Source of the DNA: Bacteriovorax sp. MedPE-SWde
GTDB taxonomy: Bacteria > Bdellovibrionota > Bacteriovoracia > Bacteriovoracales > Bacteriovoracaceae
Assembly (NCBI GenBank): GCA_001874305.1
Contig: MPCU01000003.1
Location: forward strand, 124,001-188,000
Reading direction: 5' to 3'
DNA length: 64,000 nucleotides
The notes beneath the pieces were generated by a model. That model saw nothing but the letters and a program-made list of their open reading frames with translations, was not told the origin of the DNA and did not search any database. Position 1 is the first letter of the stretch, and every line of letters begins with the position of its first letter. The position numbers and the translations under genes are program-made. Shown piece after piece: positions 34,853-44,721 of the stretch.

Positions 34853-36763
34853 ATGAAGTTTAATGACTTTCCATTGAAAGCCACGCTTTTACGTGCAATT
34901 GAAGAACGTGGATATGTAGAACCAACAGACATTCAAGCGGAAGCAATTCCATACTTATGTACTGAAAAAGGTGACTTCGTAGGACAAGCTCAAACAGGAA
35001 CTGGTAAAACAGCTGCTTTTGGACTACCACTACTAAACAATATCGAAGCATCTGAAAGAACAATCCAAGCTATCGTACTTTCACCAACTAGAGAACTTGC
35101 TAACCAAATCTGTGAAGAACTTAAGAAGTTCTCTACACATGAAGACGTTAGAACTATGTCTGTATATGGTGGAACACCAATCGATGGACAAATAAGAAAC
35201 CTAAAGAAAATACGTCCACAAATTATCGTTGGTACTCCAGGTCGTGTACTTGACCTTATTAGAAGAGGGGCACTTAAGCTTGAAAATGCTCAGTACTCTG
35301 TTCTTGATGAGGCAGATGAGATGCTTGATATGGGATTCCTTGACGACGTTAAGGATATTCTAAGTAAAGTAGTTAGAGAAGATAAGCAAACTTGGATGTT
35401 CTCGGCAACTATGCCAAGACCAATTCTTAATCTTATTCAAGACTATTTAAATGAGCCAAAGATTGTAAGAGTTCAAAAGAAAACACTAAGTAACGAAAAC
35501 ATAACTCAAAAGTACTATGTAGTTAGAGACCGTCAAATGAAAGAAGCTGTTTGTCGTCTTCTTGACTCTGTTGAAGAGTATTACGGAATCATCTTTACGA
35601 AGACTAAGATCGACGCAAAGGGATTAACTGACGAACTTAATATGAGAGGATATCTTGCAGATTCACTTCACGGTGATATGGATCAAAAGCATAGAGACCT
35701 TACTATGAAGAAGTTCAAAGAGAAGAGAGTTAAGCTTCTTGTTTGTACTGACGTTGCTGCTAGAGGGATCGATGTTGATCACCTTACACACGTATTCAAC
35801 TATGGTCTTCCACAAGACCTTGAATCATATGTTCACAGAATTGGTAGAACAGGTCGTGCCGGTCAAAAAGGTATGGCACTAAGTATTGTTGCTCCATCTG
35901 AAACTAGAAAGCTTGGTCAACTAGAAAGACTTACAAAAGCTAAAATTGCTAAAGAGACTCTTCCAACAGTAGACGTTCTAAAGGATGCTATGGTTAGAAG
36001 ATCTGTAAATCAATATGATTTCATCTTTGAAGAAATGGAAAAAGAAGACAAAATGGATTCTTCTTTTGCTCTTTTCGCAGAAGCTTTCGAGCATTTAGAA
36101 AAAGAACAAATCTTAAAGGTAATGTTCAAGTCACAATTTGCTGATGCAATAAGAAGACTAGATCGTGAGCCAGTAATTGATGCTCAGGAAAGAACAAGAT
36201 CTGAAAGAACTGATAGAAACGGTAAGGGTGTTCCAGATCGTAACGGAAATATCAGATTCTTCGTAAGTGCTGGTCGTGATGACGGAGTTGAGCTTAATAC
36301 TCTTCTTGGTGATATCGCTAAAGAACTTAAGATTGATCAAAATAAAATCAGAAATGTTCAACTGAAAGAAAAATTCTCTTTCCTAGATGTTCCTGCTGAA
36401 TTCCAAGATCAGTTAATTGCTGGTTGTGAAATCTACGCTGGTAAGAGAAAGGTAAGATTCGAGCCAACTCGCGAAAGCAGAGGTGGTGGCGGTCGCGGTG
36501 GACGTGGCGGAGGAAGAAACTTTGGTGGTAACCGAGGTGGAGGAAGAAGCTTTGGTGGAAGCCGTGATGGTGGAAGAAGTGGCGGAAGAAGCTTCGGTGG
36601 AAGTCGTGACGGTGGTCGTGGTGGAAGAAGTGGCGGAAGAAGCTTTAGTGGAAGCCGTGATGGAAACACTGCTGGAGGAAACCGTAGATCTTCTGGAAAT
36701 GCGAATGGTAACTCTGTAGCAGGTTCACACAGTGGTTCATCTGAGAGAAACTTTAACTCTTAG
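34853..36763 (+). CDS. deaD: ATP-dependent DEAD-box RNA helicase with RGG-type tail
   Basis: This is a 636-residue helicase acting on structured RNA, ribosome assembly or cold adaptation. All helicase motifs are intact: Q motif (PTDIQAEAIP), AQTGTGKT, PTRELA, TPGRVLD, DEAD (LDEADEMLD), SAT, CTDVAARGIDV and HRIGRTGRAG. A DbpA-type RNA-binding domain follows (about 460-540). The last 90 residues are repeats of GG(R)SFGGSRDGG, a low-complexity RNA-binding tail. Codon use is strongly biased, as in highly expressed genes. The AAGGAG site is 6 bases from the ATG. The flavoprotein gene starts 6 bases after its stop. Confidence 0.95.
   Translation: MKFNDFPLKATLLRAIEERGYVEPTDIQAEAIPYLCTEKGDFVGQAQTGTGKTAAFGLPLLNNIEASERTIQAIVLSPTRELANQICEELKKFSTHEDVRTMSVYGGTPIDGQIRNLKKIRPQIIVGTPGRVLDLIRRGALKLENAQYSVLDEADEMLDMGFLDDVKDILSKVVREDKQTWMFSATMPRPILNLIQDYLNEPKIVRVQKKTLSNENITQKYYVVRDRQMKEAVCRLLDSVEEYYGIIFTKTKIDAKGLTDELNMRGYLADSLHGDMDQKHRDLTMKKFKEKRVKLLVCTDVAARGIDVDHLTHVFNYGLPQDLESYVHRIGRTGRAGQKGMALSIVAPSETRKLGQLERLTKAKIAKETLPTVDVLKDAMVRRSVNQYDFIFEEMEKEDKMDSSFALFAEAFEHLEKEQILKVMFKSQFADAIRRLDREPVIDAQERTRSERTDRNGKGVPDRNGNIRFFVSAGRDDGVELNTLLGDIAKELKIDQNKIRNVQLKEKFSFLDVPAEFQDQLIAGCEIYAGKRKVRFEPTRESRGGGGRGGRGGGRNFGGNRGGGRSFGGSRDGGRSGGRSFGGSRDGGRGGRSGGRSFSGSRDGNTAGGNRRSSGNANGNSVAGSHSGSSERNFNS
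36475..36700 (+). repeat. Short tandem repeats encoding the RGG tail of the helicase
   Basis: Imperfect repeats of GGTGGAAGAAGCTT-like units encode Gly-Arg-Ser-Phe motifs. Copy number in such DNA changes easily and may vary between strains. Confidence 0.75.
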
Positions 36764-36769
36764 TAAAAT

Positions 36770-37939
36770 ATGAATAAATTTGATGTCATAATAATTGGTG
36801 CTGGTGCCGCAGGTTTAATGTCTGCGGCCCATGCCACTAAAAGAGGAAAATCTGTTCTTCTAATTGAGTCAAATAAAAGTCCTGGTCGAAAGATCATTAT
36901 ATCTGGTGGAGGACGTTGTAACTTCACCAATCTTGAAGTCGACTCGACTTTCTACGTTTCAAAGAATAAGCACTTTTCTAAATCTGCACTTAAGCAGTAT
37001 ACCAACTGGGATTTTATAGACCTTGTTTGTCAGTACGACCTCAAGTATCACGAAAAGTCTCTTGGGCAGCTTTTTTGTAATGGTACTTCAAAAGAAATAT
37101 TAAATATTCTCTTAAAAGAAATTGGTAAATCTGCAACGATGAACTGTGATGAAAGAGTAAGTGAAGTCATGAAAAATGATGAGCTCTATGAAGTTAAAAC
37201 GAATAGAGGCCTATATTCAGCTCCATCTCTCATTGTTGCATCTGGTGGGCTTTCAATGCCTAAGATGGGCGCTAGTGATATTGCATATAAAATCGCGAGA
37301 CAGTTTGGTCATAAGATTATTGAGACAGAGCCTGCGCTTGTTCCATTTACTGCCAATGAAGATTTAAAGAAAGAGTTTAGTACTATTTCTGGAGTTTCTC
37401 TATTAGCAACTGTTAGCTGTGGAGGACAATCCTTTTCGGAAAACATTCTCTTTACTCATAGGGGATTAAGTGGACCGGCAATCTTGAAGGTTTCGCTATA
37501 CTGGGGAAATAGAGAGAAAGTTAGAACCAATTTTATGCCAATGGCCGATATTGAAACTATTCTTAAATCTAATACAAAGAAAACACTTCAAAATGCTTTA
37601 AAAGAGTCACTACCAACGAGATTTATCGAAATGTGGGTAGGACAAATTCCAAGAATTTTATCTAAGAAATGCTCGGAGATCTCTAACAAAGAGATTGCAG
37701 AGTTAAGAGAAATTCTTCATGAGTACGACTTTTGCCCTGCTGGAACGGAAGGCTATAGAAAGGCGGAGGTTACTCGTGGTGGAATATCTACTGATAATGT
37801 CAGTTCCAAGACTATGGAGAGTAAATTATCTCCAGGGCTCTTCTTTATAGGGGAGACTCTAGACGTTACTGGCCTTCTTGGCGGATATAATTTTCAGTGG
37901 GCATGGTCTTCTGGATATGTTGCGGCCCAGAATGTATAA
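36770..37939 (+). CDS. HI0933/BaiN-family FAD-dependent oxidoreductase
   Basis: This is a 389-residue flavoprotein. FAD-binding GxGxxG near the N-terminus (IIIGAGAAGLMSAAHA), the family signature GRKIIISGGGRCNFTN, and the C-terminal GLFFIGETLDVTGLLGGYNFQWAWSSG all match the HI0933-like group. The biochemical role of these cytoplasmic enzymes is poorly defined in most bacteria. It has no clear ribosome site and probably depends on the helicase gene 6 bases upstream. murG follows after 8 bases. Confidence 0.93.
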   Translation: MNKFDVIIIGAGAAGLMSAAHATKRGKSVLLIESNKSPGRKIIISGGGRCNFTNLEVDSTFYVSKNKHFSKSALKQYTNWDFIDLVCQYDLKYHEKSLGQLFCNGTSKEILNILLKEIGKSATMNCDERVSEVMKNDELYEVKTNRGLYSAPSLIVASGGLSMPKMGASDIAYKIARQFGHKIIETEPALVPFTANEDLKKEFSTISGVSLLATVSCGGQSFSENILFTHRGLSGPAILKVSLYWGNREKVRTNFMPMADIETILKSNTKKTLQNALKESLPTRFIEMWVGQIPRILSKKCSEISNKEIAELREILHEYDFCPAGTEGYRKAEVTRGGISTDNVSSKTMESKLSPGLFFIGETLDVTGLLGGYNFQWAWSSGYVAAQNV

Positions 37940-37947
37940 TAATCCTC

Positions 37948-39024
37948 ATGGATAAGAAAACAATCATATTTACAGGTGGTGGAAGTGGCGGACATGTTGT
38001 TCCGGCGCTAACTCTAATATCAAAACTCAAAGAAGATAACTTTAATATTGTATACTTTGGTTCATACAGTGGAATTGAATCTAAGCTTACAAGTGGAAAG
38101 GTTGATAGCTATATTGGAATTTCTACAGGAAAGATTAGAAGGTATTTATCTTTTGAAAATGTAGTCGATATTTTTAAAGTCGTTATAGGACTTATTCAGA
38201 GTTTGTGGAAAATATTTTTCATTAAGAAAGGTCCAGTTGTTATATTCTCTATGGGAGGCTTTGTTTCTGTTCCGGTTGTTATTGCTGGAAAAATCTGTGG
38301 AGCAAAAATATTTATTCATGAGCAAACGACAAGGGTGGGGCTTGCAAATAAAGTAGCATCTAAGTTTGCGGATAAAGTCTTCGTTAGCTTTGAGGATTCT
38401 CTTAAGTTCTTCCCTAAATCTAAAGTTGAGCTATCTGGATATCCTGTTCGAGATGTCTTTTTAACAAATGAACTTGAATATAAAACCTACCTAGGCATTA
38501 ATCTTAAAGAGCAAGAAAAGCCTATCTTATTTGTAACGGGTGGAGGTAATGGCTCAAAGCTTTTAAATGACAAAATAAAGAGCTCATTAGATTTCTTAAC
38601 AAGAGAATTTAATATAATACATCAAGTTGGTGCAGCTTATATTGATGAATATAGGGCCCTTCAAACAAGTGAGTATAAAGTTACTGACTTTGTTGGTGAT
38701 GAAATGCCTGATCTCTTTAAGGCCGCTGATATTATTATATCAAGATCTGGAGCTGGAACAGTTGCTGAATTAATGGCGCTAAAAAAACCAAGTATCTTTA
38801 TTCCTCTAAAGATTGCTCAAAAGAATGAGCAGTACCATAATGCCATGGTCGCTAAGGCGTCTCTTTCTTCAAAGGTAATTGAGGAAAATGAATTTATGGA
38901 AATGAAGCTTGAGGATATTATTCGATCTTTTAAAGTATCTAAGAAAACTACAAGTAATGTTCAAAGTATTAATTCAGCAAGTAATTTTCTAGTATCGAAA
39001 ATAAAAGCAAACTACTCTATGTAG
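37948..39024 (+). CDS. murG: UDP-GlcNAc:lipid II precursor glycosyltransferase MurG
   Basis: This 358-residue GT28 enzyme adds GlcNAc to lipid I to make lipid II at the inner face of the membrane. N-terminal GGGSGGHVVPALTLI (for GGTGGHxxP), GIESKL, SMGGFVSVPVVIAG, IHEQTTRVGLANK and the C-terminal SRSGAGTVAELMALKKPSIFIPL are clear. No dcw neighbours are present, so this may be a second copy or a relocated one. ATG 37948 was chosen because it begins at the conserved strand; an upstream ATG at 37897 lies inside the previous gene. No ribosome site is obvious. Confidence 0.88.
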   Translation: MDKKTIIFTGGGSGGHVVPALTLISKLKEDNFNIVYFGSYSGIESKLTSGKVDSYIGISTGKIRRYLSFENVVDIFKVVIGLIQSLWKIFFIKKGPVVIFSMGGFVSVPVVIAGKICGAKIFIHEQTTRVGLANKVASKFADKVFVSFEDSLKFFPKSKVELSGYPVRDVFLTNELEYKTYLGINLKEQEKPILFVTGGGNGSKLLNDKIKSSLDFLTREFNIIHQVGAAYIDEYRALQTSEYKVTDFVGDEMPDLFKAADIIISRSGAGTVAELMALKKPSIFIPLKIAQKNEQYHNAMVAKASLSSKVIEENEFMEMKLEDIIRSFKVSKKTTSNVQSINSASNFLVSKIKANYSM

Positions 39025-39031
39025 TTTGCTT
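39005..39031. terminator. Bidirectional terminator within overlapping gene ends
   Basis: AAGCAAACTAC-TCTAT-GTAGTTTGCTT, a perfect 11-bp stem. It includes the murG stop codon and the last codon of the converging desaturase. The T tract is short on both sides. Confidence 0.75.
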
Positions 39032-40042
39032 CTTTATTGAGGAAAGACCTCTTACTCGTTTAGTTCTACTTTTTAAGTGAGCAATGATTTCGTCTTTAGA
39101 GAGTTGCGATGATTCATCTTCACGTTGTACATAGTACTTCGCTAAAACATCATATCTTTTAAACATTAGAAGAAACCATACTTTTTGCCAATCAAGCTTT
39201 CTAAAGACAACTGCCTTTCTCGAAATATACTCATCTTTATTTTCTTCAAAGTCTAATGGCATTTCAGTCCAGTGCATTCTTGGATGAATGTGGTGAGTAA
39301 TATGAAAACCATCGTTAAAGCAAATCTTGTTATAGTCATTTTCAATACATGAGTGGCTCATTGTATAAGGTGATTCAGTATCTGCATTGTCTATAAATGC
39401 ATGCTGTGCCCAGTTTCCACTTATCATAGCAAACCAACAAACAATTGTTGGGATAACAAAAACAATCATTGCTGCATTAAAGTTAATTAAAGCAAGCAGA
39501 GCAATCATTGCAAAAAAGAATAGGTGCCCACCAAGAGCATATCTCATTAGCTTATATTGTTTCTTCTTATAGAAGTAGACTGAGAGATCAATAAAGTTAA
39601 AAAAGAGAAACTTAGAAAAATAAATATTCCAATGAAGGAAATTATCAGCATCATACTTTAATGTAGAGCTTAGATCATCAGGCCCATTCTCTTCTCTATG
39701 GTGCATTCCAATGTGGTGAACAAAGTAACCTTTTGGAGGTAGCCCGTAGAGAACACCAAAGAAAGTCATGAAGAAGTTTCCAAGCTTTCTATAATCCTTA
39801 CTCCAAAATGACTTGTGACTAAAGTAGTGAAGGATTGCTAAATATGGACCTAGTAGAAATAAGAACACTGGTAAATATAGAAGAAGCCACCAGTATGATG
39901 GTTCATGAGTTAAGAATAATGCAATAATAATAGGGATTAGAATAAAGAGCGTCTGAAAACAAACAATCAAGAATGGCAGGTCTCTTTTATCATTAATTAG
40001 AAATGAAAATTTATTCTGAATAAGCTGTGATAATTGACTCAT
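39017..40042 (-). CDS. Membrane fatty acid desaturase
   Basis: This is a 341-residue integral membrane di-iron desaturase. The three histidine boxes are HYFSH, HHIGMHH and THHIHPRMHW, separated by hydrophobic pairs (for example FLIVCFQTLFILIPIIIALFL and MIVFVIPTIVCWFAMI). It introduces double bonds in membrane lipids, or modifies a related acyl or carotenoid substrate; the regiospecificity is not readable. ATG preceded by AGAGAA-type purines. Its end overlaps murG by 8 bases. Confidence 0.88.
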   Translation of the reverse strand: MSQLSQLIQNKFSFLINDKRDLPFLIVCFQTLFILIPIIIALFLTHEPSYWWLLLYLPVFLFLLGPYLAILHYFSHKSFWSKDYRKLGNFFMTFFGVLYGLPPKGYFVHHIGMHHREENGPDDLSSTLKYDADNFLHWNIYFSKFLFFNFIDLSVYFYKKKQYKLMRYALGGHLFFFAMIALLALINFNAAMIVFVIPTIVCWFAMISGNWAQHAFIDNADTESPYTMSHSCIENDYNKICFNDGFHITHHIHPRMHWTEMPLDFEENKDEYISRKAVVFRKLDWQKVWFLLMFKRYDVLAKYYVQREDESSQLSKDEIIAHLKSRTKRVRGLSSIKKQTT

Positions 40043-40111
40043 ACTCTTCTCTTTATAGGGCTTTTAGGCGTTTATTATTTGTATCAACCTCTCATAAAGT
40101 CACTATAAAGT

Positions 40112-40136
40112 AAAAAAAAAGCCCTCATAAGAGGGC
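40112..40136 (-). terminator. Intrinsic terminator of the OmpR-type regulator gene
   Basis: On the minus strand GCCCTC-TTAT-GAGGGC followed by nine T, 10 bases after the stop codon. Confidence 0.92.
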
Positions 40137-40145
40137 CGATATAAA

Positions 40146-40844
40146 TCATATTCTCAGTAGTATTCCACGAGATTTAATTGTTTTGATATATGAAGAGAAG
40201 GGCTTAAGTTTCTTTCTTAGGTTTGATAGGTGTGTATCAATATTTTGAGATGAAGTATTTGTATTGGCCCAAATGATTTCAGCTAGATAGTCTCTAGAGA
40301 AGATCTTGTTTGGGTTACTTACTAGTAGATGAATAATTTTGTACTCAATAGGTGTGAGTGTAATATTACTTCCCTCAACAACTGCTGACTGTAGATCAGA
40401 ATTAAGTGCAAAGTTATATCCATCAACCTTTATAAGATTCGCATCTTTCTTTCTTCTGTGTTTCGCTTTCTTTGCTTCTATCTTGTTTTTGAATCTCGCA
40501 ATAAGCTCATTGATTGAAACAGGTTTAACAATGAAGTCTTGAGCACCAAGTCCAAGTCCTCTTGTAAGAGCATCTTCAGATGGGTCACCTGTAAGGAACA
40601 CTACAGGAAGATGTGGATGTGTTTGTCTCATTTTCTCATATAGCTCAAAACCATTTATGTTTGGCATATGGAGGTCTAGTACAACCAAGTCTGTCTTATT
40701 AGTATTTAAGAATCCAAGTAACTCAATAGGGTTTTGTATTAGTTCTAAATGAAAGTCTGTCCCTAGAAGATCTTTGTAGTTAGTAAGATTGTCTTTTACA
40801 TCATCTACAAGTGTGACATGCATTTTTTCATTAGTTTTTGACAC
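40146..40844 (-). CDS. OmpR/PhoB-family response regulator (orphan)
   Basis: This 232-residue transcription regulator has an N-terminal receiver with acidic DD (TLVDDVKDN), phosphoacceptor Asp in VVLDLHMPNING, and KPVS lysine. The C-terminal winged helix contains LTPIEYKIIHLLVSNPNKIFSRDYLAEIIW and DTHLSNLRKKL. GTG start with GAGG 5 bases upstream. No histidine kinase gene is adjacent, and a terminator follows, so its partner is encoded elsewhere. Confidence 0.93.
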   Translation of the reverse strand: MSKTNEKMHVTLVDDVKDNLTNYKDLLGTDFHLELIQNPIELLGFLNTNKTDLVVLDLHMPNINGFELYEKMRQTHPHLPVVFLTGDPSEDALTRGLGLGAQDFIVKPVSINELIARFKNKIEAKKAKHRRKKDANLIKVDGYNFALNSDLQSAVVEGSNITLTPIEYKIIHLLVSNPNKIFSRDYLAEIIWANTNTSSQNIDTHLSNLRKKLKPFSSYIKTIKSRGILLRI

Positions 40845-40978
40845 GATAACCTCTCGTTCTTTTTCATCTTTAGAAATGGTCTGTAACTAGAGATATTTTA
40901 AGGCTTCTTGAGGATTTTCGTCAAAAAAAAGGTGGGCTAAATGGTATTTTTTGTATAAATCTTGAGGTTCGATATATA

Positions 40979-41000
40979 AGCCCCTGTTTTAACAGGGGCT
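40979..41000 (-). terminator. Hairpin terminator after bipA
   Basis: AGCCCCTGTT-TT... perfect 10-bp self-complement (AGCCCCTGTT / AACAGGGGCT), 8 bases after the bipA stop. Followed on the minus strand by only a mixed TTATATAT tract, so it is weaker than the others here. Confidence 0.65.
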
Positions 41001-41007
41001 ATGTAAA

Positions 41008-42846
41008 CTATGACTTCTTTTCTTTTCTTCTTACTGATCTTAAGTTTGCAGCTAGCTCTTTCTTTCTAATGCGGATATTTTCTGGCGTTACTTCAACCCA
41101 TTCGTCATTATCAATCCAATCTAGTGCCCACTCAAGTGTTCTTGGACGTACAGGTGGAAGGATGATGTTCTCATCTTTACCTGCAGTTCTAACACTTGTA
41201 AGTTGCTTTCCTCTACAAACATTTAAGTTTGCATCGTTCTCTTTCTTAGACTCACCAATTACCATACCTTCATAAACAGTATCACCTGGCTCAATGAAGA
41301 ACTCACCGTTGTTTAATAGGTTGAATAATGCGTAAGCAGTTACTTTACCAGCTCTATCTGAGATGATTGCACCGTTTTGACGAGCAAGCATTTCACCAGC
41401 ATAACTTCTGTATCCTAAGAATTCTGTTGAAAGAAGACCTTCACCACGAGTATCAGTTAGGAATGCTGATCTATACCCAATAAGTCCTCTTGAAGGAATT
41501 TCGAATTCTATACGAGTTCTACCTTCGCCAACTGGCATCATTGAAGACATGATCCCTTTTCTAATTGAAAGCTTTTCAGTTACTGCACCAGTAAATTCAT
41601 CTGGTACATCAATAACAGCTTTCTCATATGGTTCTTGTTTTTCACCGTCAATATCTTGGAAAAGAACTTCTGGTCTTGAAACCATAAGCTCGAAACCTTT
41701 TCTTCTAAGCTCTTCGAAAACGATAGCGATTTGTAGTTCACCTCTACCTTTAAGTTTGAAGATCTTTGGATCTGGAGTTCCTTCATATTGAAGAGCAACG
41801 TTCAGACGACAAGAGTCTTGAAGGAATTCTTCAAGCTTTCTACTTGTAAGGTATTCACCTTCTTGACCACTAAGTGGAGAAGTTGAAACTGAAACGTTTA
41901 CAGCAACAGTAGGTGGCTCAACTGAAATTCTTGGAAGAGCATTTTGTGCAGATGTAGTAGTAATTGTATCACCAATAGCTACTTCGTTAAGTCCTGAAAC
42001 AATAACGATCTCTCCAGCTACAGCAGTATCAACTTCTTGAGAAGTTAGACCACTATAGATTTGAATATTTGAAACTTTAAAGTTCTTTGTTTTTTCAGCA
42101 CCAACACAAGAGAATTGTTGGTTCTTAATAATTGTTCCTTGCTTGATTCTACCTACGAACTGCTGTCCTAGGAACTTAGAGTAAGTAAGGTTTGTTACAA
42201 GAATTTGAAGGTCTGACTTCTCATCTCTTTCTGGCTCTGGGTAATAGTCAGAAGTCATGAAATCAAGAATTGGTAACATATCTTCTCTAGTCTCTGCAGG
42301 ATCAAGTGTTGCCCAACCATTTTTTGCAGAAGCATAGATAAATGGAATATCAATATCAAAGTCTTCTAGGTCAAGTTCAGAAGCAATCTCTAAAAGAAGA
42401 TCTTCTACTTCACCTTTAACTTCGCTAATTCTCTCATCTGGTCTATCGATCTTGTTAATAACAACACCAACTTTTAAACCACCAAGAAGTGCTTTAGTAA
42501 GTACAAAACGTGTTTGAGGTAATGGACCTTCTGAAGCATCTACTAGTAGTAGAACCCCATCAACCATCATAAGTGATCTTTCTACTTCTCCACCAAAGTC
42601 AGCATGGCCTGGAGTATCTAGTAGGTTAATTTTTGTATCATTCCAAATGAAAGAACAGTTCTTAGCGGTAATTGTAATACCTCTTTCTTTTTCAATCTCA
42701 CCAGAGTCCATTACTCTTTCTACAACTTCAGCTCTCGCTTCAAAAGTGTTTGATTGTTTTAGAAGCTCATCAACCATTGTAGTTTTACCATGGTCAACGT
42801 GGGCTACAACAGCGATATTCTTTAGTTTCGCAAATGATGTGTTCAT
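41008..42846 (-). CDS. typA: Ribosome-binding translational GTPase BipA/TypA
   Basis: This is a 612-residue EF-G-like GTPase that acts in ribosome assembly and stress or cold growth. G motifs: AHVDHGKTTMVDELL, the GITI switch, DTPGHADFGGEVER and NKIDRPDER. The C-terminal BipA-specific half includes SRGLIGYRSAFLTDTRGEG and a basic tail. Length is normal. Codon use is biased toward a small set, as in other highly expressed genes in this window. Confidence 0.96.
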   Translation of the reverse strand: MNTSFAKLKNIAVVAHVDHGKTTMVDELLKQSNTFEARAEVVERVMDSGEIEKERGITITAKNCSFIWNDTKINLLDTPGHADFGGEVERSLMMVDGVLLLVDASEGPLPQTRFVLTKALLGGLKVGVVINKIDRPDERISEVKGEVEDLLLEIASELDLEDFDIDIPFIYASAKNGWATLDPAETREDMLPILDFMTSDYYPEPERDEKSDLQILVTNLTYSKFLGQQFVGRIKQGTIIKNQQFSCVGAEKTKNFKVSNIQIYSGLTSQEVDTAVAGEIVIVSGLNEVAIGDTITTTSAQNALPRISVEPPTVAVNVSVSTSPLSGQEGEYLTSRKLEEFLQDSCRLNVALQYEGTPDPKIFKLKGRGELQIAIVFEELRRKGFELMVSRPEVLFQDIDGEKQEPYEKAVIDVPDEFTGAVTEKLSIRKGIMSSMMPVGEGRTRIEFEIPSRGLIGYRSAFLTDTRGEGLLSTEFLGYRSYAGEMLARQNGAIISDRAGKVTAYALFNLLNNGEFFIEPGDTVYEGMVIGESKKENDANLNVCRGKQLTSVRTAGKDENIILPPVRPRTLEWALDWIDNDEWVEVTPENIRIRKKELAANLRSVRRKEKKS

Positions 42847-42978
42847 GAATTACCTCATAAATGTTATACTCATTTTGCTGAAGTCTTCACCATGTGAAAA
42901 CGGCAGATAAGTGTAAACTGGTTAATTGTAAGTTTTGGCGAGTATAGTCAAAATATCAGGAATTGTATAGGAATAAGG

Positions 42979-44721
42979 ATGATTCAGGCAGTAGGAATAT
43001 CAAAGAATTTTGGCGCGAGAACGATATTTGAAGATGTGACTTTCTCAGTGAATAAGGGAGAAAGAGTCGGACTTGTTGGCCGAAATGGAACTGGTAAATC
43101 TACTTTATTTAAAGTCGTCCTCGGATCTGAGAGCTATGATAGTGGCGACCTAATAATTCCAAAGAGTTATAAGCTTGGAAACCTAGAGCAGCATATACAT
43201 TTCACACATCCAACGGTGATTTCAGAGTGTATGTCAGTACTTGGTAAAGAGTTCGAGTACGAAACTTACCGTGCTGAAAAGTTTTTGTTTGGCCTTGGAT
43301 TCACCAAAGATGACATGGAAAAAGACCCAATGTCATTTTCCGGCGGCTATCAAATCAGAATAAACCTTGTAAAAACTTTACTATCCGACCCAAATTGCCT
43401 GCTTTTAGATGAGCCAACAAACTATTTAGACATTGTTTCTCTGAGATGGCTGAGGATGTTTCTAAAATCATTTGATGGTGAGGTTGTCCTAATTACCCAC
43501 GATAAGGAATTTATGAACTCTGTTGTGACACATACAATGGGAATCTGGCGAAGAAGATTAAAAAAGATTAAGGGTGGAACGGATAAGTATTACGAACAAC
43601 TCTTAGAAGAAGATAAAATTTACGAGCAAACCAAAGTTAATCAAGAAAAGAAAATTCAGCAAATGCAGGATTACGTTGATAAGTTTAGAGCTAAGGCTAG
43701 AGGCGCATCTCAGGCCCAGTCAAAGTTAAAAGCGATTGAGAGACTTGGGACAATCGATGAGCTTGAATCAGTTAGTGATTTAAAATTTTCGTTTAACCAT
43801 ATTCCGTGTCCAGCTAAAATAGTTTTAGACGTAAGAGAAGTTAGTTTTGGTTTTGATCACCCTCTATTTGAGAAAGTTAAGTTTGCTCTTGAGAGAAATG
43901 ATAGGATCGGAATTATTGGTAAAAATGGAAAAGGGAAGTCAACCTTCCTCAATACTGTTGCTGGAATACATAAGCCTACTGAAGGAGAGGTCAGCTCCCA
44001 TTCTTCTTTGAGCTTTGGACACTTTGGTCAGACTAATGTTAGCCGTCTACATCCAGATAATAATATTATTCAAGAAGTACAAGAAGAAAATACAGACCTC
44101 TCAATATCAGCAGTAAGAGGTATTTGTGGAACGATGCTATTTACTGGAGATGACGCTGAAAAGAAAATAAGTGTTCTATCTGGTGGTGAGAAGGCTAGGG
44201 TTCTCCTTGGAAAAATCTTAGCTAAGAAAACAAATGTATTGCTTTTAGATGAGCCCACAAACCACTTAGATATGGAATCTATTGAAGCATTGACTGATGC
44301 AATTGATAAATACCAAGGTGCATGTCTTATTGTTACTCACTCCGAAGATATCTTAAGAAAGTGTGTAAATAAATTGGTTATTTTTAGAAAAGATCACGCT
44401 GAATTCTTTGATGGAAACTACGAGGAATTCTTAGAAAAAGTTGGCTGGGATTCAGAAGAAGAAGGCAAAGAAAGAAAGACTAAAGTCGAAGTAGAGAAAA
44501 CTAAAAAGAGTGGTAATGCTCAGGCCATGGAAATAAAAGAAAAAGAAATAATGGCACAAATAGAGACATTAGAAAATTATCATAATCTCCTAGAGAAAAA
44601 TGTTGAGAGATACTCAATTGAAGGGAATGTTGAAGGTCTTCAGAGTTCAACAGATGATCTTATGCAAGTACAGCAGAAGATTGAAGACCTATTTCTTGAA
44701 TTGGAAAAAATTAGTTCTTAA
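42979..44721 (+). CDS. ABC-F family ATPase (ribosome-associated)
   Basis: This 580-residue cytoplasmic protein has two ABC domains and no membrane segments. Domain 1: GRNGTGKST, SGGYQIR (a modified signature) and LLLDEPTNYLDI. Domain 2: GKNGKGKST, LSGGEKARV and LLLDEPTNHLDM. The inter-domain linker (DKFRAKARGASQAQSKLKAIERL) and a C-terminal coiled coil match the Uup/YheS branch. Family members act on ribosomes at the E site. Start ATG has AATAAGG 4 bases upstream. Its end overlaps a convergent small secreted protein gene. Confidence 0.92.
   Translation: MIQAVGISKNFGARTIFEDVTFSVNKGERVGLVGRNGTGKSTLFKVVLGSESYDSGDLIIPKSYKLGNLEQHIHFTHPTVISECMSVLGKEFEYETYRAEKFLFGLGFTKDDMEKDPMSFSGGYQIRINLVKTLLSDPNCLLLDEPTNYLDIVSLRWLRMFLKSFDGEVVLITHDKEFMNSVVTHTMGIWRRRLKKIKGGTDKYYEQLLEEDKIYEQTKVNQEKKIQQMQDYVDKFRAKARGASQAQSKLKAIERLGTIDELESVSDLKFSFNHIPCPAKIVLDVREVSFGFDHPLFEKVKFALERNDRIGIIGKNGKGKSTFLNTVAGIHKPTEGEVSSHSSLSFGHFGQTNVSRLHPDNNIIQEVQEENTDLSISAVRGICGTMLFTGDDAEKKISVLSGGEKARVLLGKILAKKTNVLLLDEPTNHLDMESIEALTDAIDKYQGACLIVTHSEDILRKCVNKLVIFRKDHAEFFDGNYEEFLEKVGWDSEEEGKERKTKVEVEKTKKSGNAQAMEIKEKEIMAQIETLENYHNLLEKNVERYSIEGNVEGLQSSTDDLMQVQQKIEDLFLELEKISS

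Noticed and set aside
36433-36719. Two open frames (both strands) over the helicase tail rich in Pro/Leu or Val/Glu
   Set aside because: They are shadows of the low-complexity repeats encoding the Gly/Arg-rich tail.
37948-39024. Considered as a generic surface-sugar glycosyltransferase rather than MurG
   Set aside because: GIESKL, GGFVSVPVVIA, HEQ and SRSGAGTVAEL are the MurG pattern, and the length fits.
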